NCBI RefSeq assembly: GCF_028867935.1
Contig: NZ_JAPQNS010000009.1
Location: 62,001-126,000 of the forward strand
Origin: Flavobacterium sp. SUN052
GTDB lineage: Bacteria > Bacteroidota > Bacteroidia > Flavobacteriales > Flavobacteriaceae
Direction of reading: 5' to 3'
DNA length: 64,000 nucleotides
The notes under the pieces are model-generated. The model worked only from the letters and a program-made list of their open reading frames with translations, did no database searches and had not been told where the DNA came from. Shown here one piece after another: positions 9,514 to 17,731 of this stretch; position 1 is the stretch's first letter; each line of letters starts with the position of its first letter. A program made the position numbers and the translations under genes.

Positions 9514-10245
9514 ATGAACGGAGCGAAAACGGTAGTATTAATCCACGGACATGGTGTAGATGCATCCATCTGGGATGATCTACAAGGAGCTTTATCAGCC
9601 GACTATCAGTTGATAAAGCCAGATTTTTCAACTCTAACAACGCACAGCTCCATTGAGGCTTATGCTGAAGAGGTATACAGTATTTTACAGTCGACACAAG
9701 TGACGAAGGCTACTCTGATTGGGCATTCGATGGGAGGCTATATTGCGCTTGCTTTTGCCGACCATCATCCTGAAATGGTAAGCGGTTTGGTGTTGTTCAA
9801 TTCGACGGTTTTTGCTGATGATGAAGCGCGTAAAGTCAAACGACAGGAGGCTATCGGTAAATTGAAAGAGCAGGGCAGTGCAGCCTTTATTGGTGAAACA
9901 GTGCCAAAAATGTTTGCAGAATCCAATCAGTCAGACTTATCTGACGAGGTAAAAAAACGGATCGAGATTGGTAGTGCATTGCCTGCCGAAGCGCTCACAG
10001 CTGGTGTTCAGGCCATAGCCGCCCGCCCAGACCGGTCGCATGTGTTACGCGAGGCCAGTTTTCCCGTGCTGATAATTGCTGGAAAAGAAGACAACCTGAT
10101 TCCAATCGACAAAAGTGAGCAAATGGCTAACTTGCTCAATGACAAAGGGAAGTTTGTGGCGCTCGAAAAAGCTGGCCATCTGGGAATGATCGAACAGCCT
10201 GACGATTCAATAACATTGATACGGGAATTTTTAGTGACGGTATAG
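9514..10245 (+). CDS. Alpha/beta-fold hydrolase
   Basis: A 243-aa serine hydrolase. It shows the oxyanion HGHGVD segment near the N-terminus, nucleophile elbow GHSMGG with Ser72, acid Asp193 (GKEDNLIP) and His222 (KAGHLGM), which make a complete triad. No signal peptide, so probably cytosolic. The substrate cannot be inferred; the cap region gives no recognised subfamily. It lies between repeat module C1 and a terminator and is probably monocistronic. Confidence 0.88.
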   Translation: MNGAKTVVLIHGHGVDASIWDDLQGALSADYQLIKPDFSTLTTHSSIEAYAEEVYSILQSTQVTKATLIGHSMGGYIALAFADHHPEMVSGLVLFNSTVFADDEARKVKRQEAIGKLKEQGSAAFIGETVPKMFAESNQSDLSDEVKKRIEIGSALPAEALTAGVQAIAARPDRSHVLREASFPVLIIAGKEDNLIPIDKSEQMANLLNDKGKFVALEKAGHLGMIEQPDDSITLIREFLVTV

Positions 10246-10297
10246 ATTGATAATGGTGTAATCACTGGTTCACTAATCTCATAGTTGTAACTATCCT

Positions 10298-10326
10298 AAA
10301 AAGGAAACCTCAATGGCTTCCTTTTT
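10298..10326. terminator. Rho-independent terminator after the hydrolase
   Basis: AAAAAGGAA (10298-10306) is a perfect match to TTCCTTTTT (10318-10326) across an 11-nt loop. Its A and T flanks would let it work on either strand. Confidence 0.8.
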
Positions 10327-10433
10327 CTGTTTTTTGGCCCTATTTCCCTCAAAAATCCATAATTTCGCCCTTCTTTTTTTGAAAAACACGTAATGGCCGT
10401 TCAACTCCGCATGGTTGACGTCCGCAACTGCTG

Positions 10434-11597
10434 ATGGCTGAATTATTCAATGTTTACCCGCTTAATGATATTGAACCCGTTCGCGCCCAGGGAAGCTACC
10501 TTTGGGATAGCAAAGGAGATCGCTATTTAGACCTGTATGGCGGGCATGCCGTCATTTCGGTAGGCCACACACATCCCCGATATGTGCAGGCTTTAACCGA
10601 GCAGTTGAACCGAATTTCATTTTATTCAAACTCTGTCCGTATTCCGCTTCAGCAAGAGTTAGCCGACAAGCTGGGCAATTTGTCGGGCCACCCGGATTAT
10701 GCGCTGTTTCTGTGCAATTCGGGGGCAGAAGCCAATGAGAATGCACTTAAACTGGCTTCCTTTCATACAGGCCGCAAAAAAGTAGTTGCCTTTACGAAGT
10801 CATTTCACGGGCGTACGGCGGGGGCGGTTGCTGCTACGGACAACAAGGCCATTGTGGCTCCAGTCAATTACAGTGAGCACGTTACGTTTCTGCCATTCAA
10901 TGATGTAGAAACGGCTTTGTCAGGTATTTCCGATGAGGTTTGCGCCGTAATAGTTGAAGGTATTCAAGGCGTTGGAGGTATTCATGTCGCAACTGATGAG
11001 TTTCTACAAGCTCTGCGCAAACGGTGCGACGAAACCGGTGCGGTGCTAATTCTCGACGGGGTACAGTGTGGCTACGGTCGTTCTGGTAAGTTTTTTTCGC
11101 ATCAGTTTAGTGGTATCGAAGCTGATATTATTTCGATGGCAAAAGGGATGGGTAACGGATTCCCAATTGGCGGCATCCTGATCTCTCCCAAATTCAAAGC
11201 GAGTTATGGGCTGCTGGGAACTACCTTTGGCGGCAACCATCTGGCCTGTACGGCGGGTATTGCAGTACTTGACATTATGCGTGACGAAAACCTGATGGAG
11301 AACGCTACCCAGATTGGGGACTATTTAATGCAAGGCGTTCGTCAGATTGGTGGCTATAAAGAAATACGTGGTCGGGGCCTGATGATTGGTATCGAATATG
11401 ATTTTCCGGTAGAGTCGTTGCGGAACAGTTTGCTTTTTGATCACCGCATTTTCACGGGCGTCGCCGGGAAAAACACAATTCGGTTGCTGCCTTCACTAGC
11501 TGTAGGAACCACAGAAGCCGATTTGTTCTTAGAAGCACTGGATGAAGAAGTTAACCGCAAAGACGCAAAGGTTGGCGCAAAGAGCGCAATAATATGA
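10434..11597 (+). CDS. argD: Acetylornithine/succinylornithine-type aminotransferase
   Basis: Class-III PLP aminotransferase of 387 aa, predicted to convert N-acyl-glutamate semialdehyde to N-acylornithine in arginine synthesis. Motifs: NSGAEANENALKLA (PLP phosphate region), LILDGVQCGYGRSG and the PLP lysine in SMAKGMGNGFPIGG. Neighbours argF' and argC support the pathway. The last 14 residues (NRKDAKVGAKSAII) are translated from the arm of an inverted repeat, so the native C-terminus has been replaced or extended. The stop overlaps the next start as ATGA. Confidence 0.93.
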   Translation: MAELFNVYPLNDIEPVRAQGSYLWDSKGDRYLDLYGGHAVISVGHTHPRYVQALTEQLNRISFYSNSVRIPLQQELADKLGNLSGHPDYALFLCNSGAEANENALKLASFHTGRKKVVAFTKSFHGRTAGAVAATDNKAIVAPVNYSEHVTFLPFNDVETALSGISDEVCAVIVEGIQGVGGIHVATDEFLQALRKRCDETGAVLILDGVQCGYGRSGKFFSHQFSGIEADIISMAKGMGNGFPIGGILISPKFKASYGLLGTTFGGNHLACTAGIAVLDIMRDENLMENATQIGDYLMQGVRQIGGYKEIRGRGLMIGIEYDFPVESLRNSLLFDHRIFTGVAGKNTIRLLPSLAVGTTEADLFLEALDEEVNRKDAKVGAKSAII

Positions 11598-12031
11598 GTG
11601 AAAATGAGATTGCCAGACAGGTATATCAATGCGCTCTTATTGTCCATCGAAGACTGGGTCCTGGCTTGCTCGAATCGGCTTATGAACAATGTTTAGCTTA
11701 TGAATTGCAAAAAGCCGGGCTCTTTGTTGAACAACAGAAACCTTTACCCATTATTTATGATGACCTTGTTCTGGAGGTTGGATATCGTTTGGATTTGGTT
11801 GTCGAACACAAAGTGATTTTGGAATTGAAAGCTGTTGAAAAAATAAATGATATTCATGTTGCTCAACTCTTGACCTATTTGAAGCTGGCTGATTGCAAAC
11901 TAGGCTTGCTCATGAATTTCAATGTAGCTTTTTTAAAAGATGGCGTTCGCCGTTTTGTAAACAATCTCTAGACTAAAAATCACTGACTAATACCTTTGCG
12001 CACTTTGCGTTAACCTTCGCGTCTTTGCGGT
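11554..12031. repeat. Inverted-repeat module, family N (GCAAAGACGCAAAG), arms flanking a GxxExxY gene
   Basis: The arms at 11554-11589 and 11996-12031 are inverted copies, identical at 32 of 36 positions by my count. Unlike the compact modules elsewhere, they are separated by 406 nt that hold a complete gene. The left arm encodes the end of argD; the right arm ends 10 nt before argF'. A compact copy of the same family is at 44845-44927. Confidence 0.9.
11594..11971 (+). CDS. GxxExxY protein (PD-(D/E)XK-like fold)
   Basis: A 125-aa protein of the GxxExxY family. The name motif is G24-L-L-E27-S-A-Y30. Further on, Asp67 (YRLDLVV) and Glu77-x-Lys79 (ILELKAV) match the D...ExK metal-binding pattern of PD-(D/E)XK nucleases. 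No activity is established for the family as far as I know. The gene overlaps argD by 4 nt and lies entirely between two arms of an inverted repeat, splitting the arginine operon. It looks inserted. The unusual arrangement suggests a relation between protein and repeat, which is inference. Confidence 0.9.
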   Translation: MSENEIARQVYQCALIVHRRLGPGLLESAYEQCLAYELQKAGLFVEQQKPLPIIYDDLVLEVGYRLDLVVEHKVILELKAVEKINDIHVAQLLTYLKLADCKLGLLMNFNVAFLKDGVRRFVNNL

Positions 12032-12041
12032 AATATAGATA

Positions 12042-13016
12042 ATGCATCATTTCATTTCTCCCACCGACGTCACCGACGTTCACGCCCTGATCCAGCAGGG
12101 GCTCGCTGCCAAAGCCAACCCATTTGCCGATCAACAACTTGGTAAAAACAAAACCATTGGCCTTATTTTCTTCAATTCCAGCCTTCGTACTCGTCTGAGC
12201 ACTCAGAAGGCTGCCCAGAACCTTGGCATGAACGTGATGGTCATGAACGTAGGTCAGGATAGCTGGGGCCTCGAAATGGAAGAAGATATTGACGGTCTGC
12301 CGGTGATTATGAACGGCGACAAAGCAGAACACGTTAAGGAAGCAGCCGCTGTGATTGGCCGTTACTGCGATGTTATTGGGATTCGGGCGTTTGCAGAGTT
12401 AAAAGACCGCGACAAAGATTACCGGGAACTGGTGATGGCGCAGTTTCGGAAGTACGCCAACAAACCGATTATTAACCTTGAATCGGCGACGCGGCATCCA
12501 CTGCAATCGCTGGCCGACTGTATTACAATTACAGAAGCCAAAACTAAGGCAAAGCCCAAGGTGGTGCTAACGTGGTTACCGCATTTTAAGGCGTTGCCGC
12601 AGGCAGTAGCCAATTCATTTTGCGAGTGGATGAACCCACTGGCCAATGCGGGCGAAATCGAGTTTGTAGTGACGCATCCACCAGGGTATGAACTGGCTCC
12701 CGAATATGTGGGTAATGCCCGAGTGGAATATGATCAGAATAAAGCAATGGAAGGCGCTGATTTTGTGTACGGTAAAAACTGGTCGTCGTATACTCACTAC
12801 GGGCAGGTGCTGACTCAGGACCCCTCGTGGATGATGACGATGGATAAAATGCGCTTAACCGATAACGGAAAATTCATGCACTGTCTGCCCGTTCGGCGCA
12901 ATGTGAAAGTAACTGACGAAGTGCTCGACAGCCCTCAGTCACTTGTTATTGAACAGGCTGCCAACCGCGAATGGTCGGCCCAGGCGGTGTTGAGAGATAT
13001 TTTAATGAATTTATGA
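12042..13016 (+). CDS. argF': N-acylornithine carbamoyltransferase (ArgF' type)
   Basis: A 324-aa transcarbamylase that moves the carbamoyl group of carbamoyl phosphate to N-acetyl- or N-succinyl-ornithine, as in other Bacteroidota. It has the carbamoyl-phosphate motif SSLRTR (the family's usual STRTR position), the ATRHPLQSLADC segment and HCLPVRRN near the C-terminus. It resembles the acylornithine enzymes rather than the classical ornithine enzyme. Whether the acyl group is acetyl or succinyl depends on a few loop residues I cannot assign. It starts 10 nt after the repeat arm, and a family-B repeat follows its stop directly. Confidence 0.92.
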   Translation: MHHFISPTDVTDVHALIQQGLAAKANPFADQQLGKNKTIGLIFFNSSLRTRLSTQKAAQNLGMNVMVMNVGQDSWGLEMEEDIDGLPVIMNGDKAEHVKEAAAVIGRYCDVIGIRAFAELKDRDKDYRELVMAQFRKYANKPIINLESATRHPLQSLADCITITEAKTKAKPKVVLTWLPHFKALPQAVANSFCEWMNPLANAGEIEFVVTHPPGYELAPEYVGNARVEYDQNKAMEGADFVYGKNWSSYTHYGQVLTQDPSWMMTMDKMRLTDNGKFMHCLPVRRNVKVTDEVLDSPQSLVIEQAANREWSAQAVLRDILMNL

Positions 13017-13018
13017 GT

Positions 13019-13096
13019 TTGGACGTTGGATGTTGGATACTGGACGTTGGATTTTTCGTCACATATCCAGCATCCGGTATCCAACATCCAAAATCC
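13019..13096. repeat. Inverted word-repeat module, family B (heptamer TTGGATG), copy 1
   Basis: The left arm reads as tandem heptamers TTGGACG, TTGGATG, TTGGATA, CTGGACG, TTGGATT. The right arm reads ATCCAGC, ATCCGGT, ATCCAAC, ATCCAAA, which is the same word on the other strand. It fills the whole argF'-argC gap, from 2 nt after one stop to 2 nt before the next ATG. Confidence 0.88.
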
Positions 13097-13098
13097 TT

Positions 13099-14079
13099 AT
13101 GACAATTAACGTAGGTATTATTGGCGGGGCCGGATACACAGGGGGCGAACTGCTTCGTATTTTACTAAATCACCCGTTTGCCACAGTAGCATTCACCCAT
13201 AGCCAGAGCCAGGCTGGAAAGCCCGTTTGGGCAACGCATACTGACCTTATTGGTGATACTGATCTAACATTTTCGGGCGGAAACGTGTCGGAGTTATTGC
13301 AACAGGAGGGCCTGGATGTGATTTTTCTGTGCTCAGGTCACGGCGCTTCCAAAAAGTTTCTTGACGAGAACGAAGTCCCCGATAACGTCGCGATCATTGA
13401 TCTTAGCGCCGACTTTCGCGACGAATCCAACGAGTTTATCTACGGGCTGCCTGAGCTTCAGCGCGACCGCATTCAGCAATCAGAGCGGATTGCTAATCCT
13501 GGTTGTTTCGCTACGGCTATTCAGTTGGCTCTGTTGCCGCTGGCTAATGCCGGGCTAATTCAGGACGCTATTCATGTAAGCGCCATAACGGGCAGCACTG
13601 GCGCGGGTCAGGCACTTGTGCCAACAACAGGCTTTACCTGGCGTAACAACAATGTGTCAATTTACAAAGCGTTTGAGCACCAACACCTCGCCGAAATTGG
13701 GCAGAGCCTAACGATGTTGCAAGCTGACTTGGCGCATCCGATCAATTTTATACCCTACCGGGGCAACTTCACGCGGGGTATTATGTCCAATGTCTATACG
13801 CGCTACCGGGGTTCGATTACTGATGCTAAGATGCTGTATACCAGCTACTACGCATCGCACCCATTTACGCACGTGAGCGATGCTCCAATCGATGTAAAGC
13901 AAGTAGTGAATACTAACAAAGCGCTGATTCACCTTGAAAAACACGGTGACCAACTGCTTATTTCGAGTGTTATCGATAACCTGACAAAAGGCGCATCAGG
14001 CCAAGCCGTGCAGAATATGAATCTGGTATTTGGTTTACCCGAAGACTCAGGGCTGCGATTGAAGGGAATTAGCTTTTAA
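13099..14079 (+). CDS. argC: N-acetyl-gamma-glutamyl-phosphate reductase
   Basis: A 326-aa NADPH-dependent reductase making N-acyl-glutamate semialdehyde. The dinucleotide fold opens GIIGGAGYTGGEL, and the active-site cysteine is Cys136 in NPGCFATA. The open frame begins at 13030, but those 23 extra codons translate the family-B repeat (MLDTGRW...). The ATG at 13099 (MTINVGIIGG) is the family start. It is the last arginine gene of the plus-strand half. Substrate may be acetyl or succinyl, depending on ArgF'. Confidence 0.95.
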   Translation: MTINVGIIGGAGYTGGELLRILLNHPFATVAFTHSQSQAGKPVWATHTDLIGDTDLTFSGGNVSELLQQEGLDVIFLCSGHGASKKFLDENEVPDNVAIIDLSADFRDESNEFIYGLPELQRDRIQQSERIANPGCFATAIQLALLPLANAGLIQDAIHVSAITGSTGAGQALVPTTGFTWRNNNVSIYKAFEHQHLAEIGQSLTMLQADLAHPINFIPYRGNFTRGIMSNVYTRYRGSITDAKMLYTSYYASHPFTHVSDAPIDVKQVVNTNKALIHLEKHGDQLLISSVIDNLTKGASGQAVQNMNLVFGLPEDSGLRLKGISF

Positions 14080-14089
14080 AGATTTTTAT

Positions 14090-14760
14090 ATGGAAGTATT
14101 ATTACAAATTGTGTACGTTTTGACTAATCCGGCAATGCCCAACTTAGTCAAGATTGGAAAAACTACTCGTGGTACTATAAATACGCGACTCTTAGAGCTA
14201 TATTCAACAGGTGTACCGGTGCCTTGTGAGTGTGTTTACGCTGCCAAAGTGCCTGATGCTACAATTGTTGAGAAAGCTTTACATATAGCTTTTGGTCCCA
14301 CCGCATAAATGCTAAAAGAGAATTTTTCAATATAAATCCTGAGCAAGTTATTGAAGTGCTTAAACTTCTCAATGTGGAAGATGTTACAGCAACCGTAGCG
14401 GCAGAAGAAAGTGTCAAGATTGATAATGAATCAATAGAAGCAGGTCGGCAATTAAAGCGTAGAAGACGCAATAATTTTAATTTTGTCCAAATGGGAATAA
14501 ATCCTGGGGCGGAACTGCTTTTTACTGAGGGATCACAAACTGCTATAGTCATTAATGAAAAATGGGTTCGCTATCAAGGGCGTGAAATGTCGTTAACTGA
14601 TTTAACTAAAACGCTTCTTGGATTAACTTATAGTGTGCAACCCACGCCATACTGGACTTTTAACGGACGAATACTCAAGGATATTTATGATGATTTGCAT
14701 AGCGGACAACCAAATTCGGACTTGGCCGATGAAGATGCAACAAACACTAATTTTGTATAA
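14090..14760 (+). pseudogene. T5orf172/GIY-YIG-like protein, frameshifted
   Basis: Two open frames together make one protein of about 223 aa. Residues 1-69 (VYVLTNPAMPNLVKIGKT...) match the T5orf172 domain, related to GIY-YIG nucleases. The frame stops at 14306, yet the next frame continues the domain from HRINAKREFFNINPEQVIEVLK to a C-terminal domain ending YWTFNGRILKDIYDD. Adding one C to the CCC run at 14297-14299 restores a continuous frame. It is either a recent pseudogene or a sequencing error in a short C run. It follows argC by 10 nt. Confidence 0.85.
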
Positions 14761-14807
14761 ACAGAGTTGATCATTATCCAATCTGGGAGATAATGGAACT
14801 TTAATTG

Positions 14808-15389
14808 TTAACGTCCAAAAACGTCGCGGACTGTCGCCTTAAAGTCAGGTAGTACTGGCATAGCGCTGATGACATCGTCGTCGGTGGCAATGGTAATAAC
14901 TTTGGGGGAGGTAAACACATGAACCATATCGAAGCCCGGCACGACCCACCAAACTACCTGAACACCAGCCGCGAAGTATTCGCGTAGCTTGGTGTTCATC
15001 TGGCCAAACTCATCGTATTCTGAAATTATTTCGATAACGAAAGCTGGAATTTCGCGTTCGCCTTCGCCCATCCGGTCAATTTGCTGATTGGTATAAAGAG
15101 CCATATCAGGTCGACGCATTTGCCGCTCCGTCACCCAGCAGTCAAATTCTGTCAGGAGTTCCGCCCCCTGTATGTATGCTGTTGTATCCTGAAAAATACG
15201 TACAATACGCTTGACAATTTTAGCTTCGTTTTGTTTCATGCCAGGTTTAGATTCTATAACACCGTCGTTAAATTCATATACGAACGGTTCATCGTCGGGT
15301 CGCCAGGTCAGAAAATCATCCTTCGACATGGTTAGGCCGTCGTAAGTGCCTTTAGGAATAGCCTTTTCTTCAATCAGTTCCGTTTCCAT
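14808..15389 (-). CDS. Uma2-family protein (DUF820, PD-(D/E)XK fold)
   Basis: A 193-aa member of the Uma2 family, common in Cyanobacteria and Bacteroidota, with a restriction-endonuclease-like fold. Visible family features: VYEFNDGVIESKPGM near the N-terminus, RRPDMALYTNQQ (family Asp), PAFVIEIISEYDEFGQMNTKLREYFAAGVQVVWWV (listed by its key residues E, S and K), then a beta-rich tail. The biological role is unknown. It lies on the opposite strand in the accessory stretch between the two arginine halves. Confidence 0.82.
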   Translation of the reverse strand: METELIEEKAIPKGTYDGLTMSKDDFLTWRPDDEPFVYEFNDGVIESKPGMKQNEAKIVKRIVRIFQDTTAYIQGAELLTEFDCWVTERQMRRPDMALYTNQQIDRMGEGEREIPAFVIEIISEYDEFGQMNTKLREYFAAGVQVVWWVVPGFDMVHVFTSPKVITIATDDDVISAMPVLPDFKATVRDVFGR

Positions 15390-15424
15390 AATTCGTTGCT
15401 TTTGGGTAATGAAAGTACTAAATT

Positions 15425-16180
15425 TTACCGACTTACCTTTGCCATCGCCTGTTTTAATTGGTCATAATCAGAGCCTTCAATAAAAGCAGCTACTTTGCCG
15501 TTTCGGTCAATCACCATAAAAGAAGGTCCACTGGTAACGGCAAACTTCTGATGGAAACCGTATGAGTTAGGAACAGGAATAAAGGGCAGTGTCTGCGTAG
15601 CCATTAACGCCGAGATTTCTTCTTTGTCTGCCTGCAAAATGCCTAATGAAATAGGGTCTGTTTCGGAACGAAATTGACGAATTGCATCGGCAAATTGTTG
15701 AGCCTGTTTTGACCCCCAGACCGGTTTACGAAGACTAATCCAGAAGCTCAGGATAACAACGTGACCCTTCAGGTCAGTTGATCGGTACACCTTATCATCG
15801 AGCCCTTTCATAATGAACAAAGGAACAAACTCTCCAACGGTAGGTTTTTGGCCAGGGAAGATATAAAAATGCTGCTATTCTCGTTCTTCGGGTGTTGTTT
15901 CTCGTAATGTATAACCACCTACTTCTCCGTATTCATTGATAATAGGTTCCGGGTGATAACCCTTGTGGTCAGTGTTCATGAGTCGCTTGTATTCGTCAAA
16001 AGAAATCCGCTTCCCGGTTTCTTTGTCGAAAATAGGCGTTGATTTATCTATACGTACTTTAGTCGCAATGGCACCCGATTGAATACTGATTGGTGGTAGA
16101 GATGTGGTTTGCGCTATAGCAAAATTAGTCATCAGGCTTGCCATAGCCATAATCAAAATGAATAGAAGCGTGCTTTTCAT
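15425..16180 (-). pseudogene. Exported thioredoxin-like protein split by an in-frame stop
   Basis: One frame of 251 codons carries a single internal TAG at codon 102 (15875-15877). Before it come a signal peptide (MKSTLLFILIMAMASLM, then TNFAIAQ) and a domain with IFDKETGKRISFDEYKRLM. After it, with no usable ATG upstream, comes a redoxin domain that begins KPTVGEFVPLFIMKGLDDKVY and needs those strands to fold. The domain has SFWISLRKPVW where thioredoxins have the CxxC, so it has no redox cysteines. A nonsense mutation or a base error explains the split best. An initiation at TTG 15820 is possible but would cut the domain. Confidence 0.8.
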
Positions 16181-16191
16181 AAACCCTTTTT

Positions 16192-16406
16192 TCAAGCTTT
16201 AACTGGTTCCTGGTAAATTTTTAACATAGTCTCTTCAGAGAGTACAGGCACGGCATAGTAAACCCCATTCAAGTCTGCAAATTCAACTAGTAGGTGTTAT
16301 TTTTAAACAACTCTACAATAGTTCCTAAACTGCCTTTTCTGAGTTTTTCGTGAAGTAGGTCATTTAAAATGGCTACCACGTCCAGTAATTGAAATGTATA
16401 GTTCAT
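16192..16406 (-). pseudogene. DUF4926-like small protein, frameshifted
   Basis: From ATG 16406 the frame reads MNYTFQLLDVVAILNDLL, then KGSLGTIVELFKNNTY and a stop. Another frame continues at once with LVEFADLNGVYYAVPVL and ends at 16192. Joined, they give about 71 aa with the layout of DUF4926 proteins (LLDVVAL...L..G..GTIVE...EVEF.D..G..YA). One missing base near 16296 accounts for the break. It lies directly before the split redoxin gene. Proteins of this family are often found near toxin-like modules, but no partner is visible. Confidence 0.7.
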
Positions 16407-16446
16407 GGCTCTTTAAGCATAAGACGAAGATATTGGAAATCCCCTT

Positions 16447-17724
16447 CTAATACCCATACCATTCCCCCCACCATTTCTGTAAATTGCGCAGAATTTCCTG
16501 TTCGCGCGCGTTGTGGCCGGGTTCGTAGAGCCGATGGCCTTTCAGGTCGTCTGGTAGAAAGTTTTGCTGCGCGAAGTTGCCCTCATGAGCATGGGCGTAT
16601 TGGTAATCTTTCCCGTAGCCAATCTGCTTCATCAGTTTGGTGGGCGCGTTGCGAAGATGGAGCGGAACGGGCAGATGAGCTGTTCTCTCGGCAAGTGCAA
16701 TGGCCTCATCAATAGCCACATAACTTGCGTTGCTCTTAGGGGATGTAGCCAGATAAACAGCTACCTGAGATAGGATTATACGACTTTCGGGCATTCCGAT
16801 CGCTTTAACGGCCTGCACCGCTTCTGATGCCATAATCATCGCGGTAGGGTTGGCATTACCAATGTCTTCGGAAGCCATGATCAACATCCTGCGGGCAATA
16901 AAAACGGGATCTTCACCCGCTACAATCATACGGGCCATCCAATATAAAGCTGCATTCGGATCAGAGCCGCGCAGGGATTTTATAAAAGCTGAAATGATGT
17001 CGTAATGCTGCTCCCCTGATTTGTCGTATCGAGCAATGTTTTGTTGAGCAACGGCCGTAACGCCTTCGTCTGTGACGATTAATGGTTCCGCCGAAACATG
17101 CGCCGAAGCTACTAAATCCAGCAGATTGAGCAGCTTGCGACCGTCACCACCCGATAGCCTAAGCAATGCATCGTACGACTGGAATGTGATCTGCTTTCTT
17201 TGCAGAAAAGAGTCTTTTTCAATAGCTCGATCCACCAGGGCAACCAATTCATCGCGGGATAGCGATTCGAGAATATAAACCTGACAACGGGATAAAAGGG
17301 CCGAGTTGACTTCAAACGAAGGATTTTCGGTAGTGGCCCCGATCAAAGTAATCTGACCTTTTTCAACTGACCCCAGTAATGCGTCTTGCTGGCTTTTGTT
17401 GAACCGGTGAATCTCGTCAATGAACACCACTGGAGCCATCAGGGGAGTGGCCCGGCTCAGCACATCGCGAATCTCTTTTACCCCTGAATTAATAGCACTT
17501 AAAGCCACGAACGGGCGACGGACCGCTTCGGCAAGCAACAAAGCCAGGGTCGTTTTGCCCACGCCAGGAGGCCCCCATAGAATCATAGAGGGTAAGCGAC
17601 CCGACATCACAGCCCGGCGCAGGGCACCGTTAGGTCCAATCAGTTTTTGCTGACCAATAACATCGTCGAGCGTGCGGGGGCGGACCCGTTCGGGAAGGGG
17701 AGTAACGTCGGTATTCACGATCAA
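16447..17724 (-). CDS. rarA: Replication-associated recombination protein A (RarA/MgsA AAA+ ATPase)
   Basis: A 425-aa clamp-loader-like ATPase acting at stalled replication forks. It has Walker A GPPGVGKT (51-58), Walker B VVFIDEIHRFNK (from 100), sensor region GATTENPSFEVNSALLSR and the RarA tetramerisation region with GSDPNAALYWMARM and GEDPVFIARRM. The C-terminus ends in the typical YEPGHNAREQEILRNLQKWW. It lies 7 nt after argB on the same strand, so it is probably cotranscribed with argG and argB, though unrelated in function. Confidence 0.95.
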   Translation of the reverse strand: MIVNTDVTPLPERVRPRTLDDVIGQQKLIGPNGALRRAVMSGRLPSMILWGPPGVGKTTLALLLAEAVRRPFVALSAINSGVKEIRDVLSRATPLMAPVVFIDEIHRFNKSQQDALLGSVEKGQITLIGATTENPSFEVNSALLSRCQVYILESLSRDELVALVDRAIEKDSFLQRKQITFQSYDALLRLSGGDGRKLLNLLDLVASAHVSAEPLIVTDEGVTAVAQQNIARYDKSGEQHYDIISAFIKSLRGSDPNAALYWMARMIVAGEDPVFIARRMLIMASEDIGNANPTAMIMASEAVQAVKAIGMPESRIILSQVAVYLATSPKSNASYVAIDEAIALAERTAHLPVPLHLRNAPTKLMKQIGYGKDYQYAHAHEGNFAQQNFLPDDLKGHRLYEPGHNAREQEILRNLQKWWGEWYGY

Positions 17725-17731
17725 ATAACCT

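Noticed and set aside
13030..13098. N-terminal extension of ArgC
   Set aside because: It translates the family-B repeat and precedes the conserved start MTINVGIIGG.
14800..14825. A TTTGGACGTTAAC match to family B at the end of the Uma2 gene
   Set aside because: Only one word matches and no inverted partner is nearby, so chance is enough.
15875..15877. TAG decoded as an amino acid (pyrrolysine-like recoding)
   Set aside because: No supporting genes are seen and TAG is used as a normal stop elsewhere in the window (for example polyprenyl synthase, selD).
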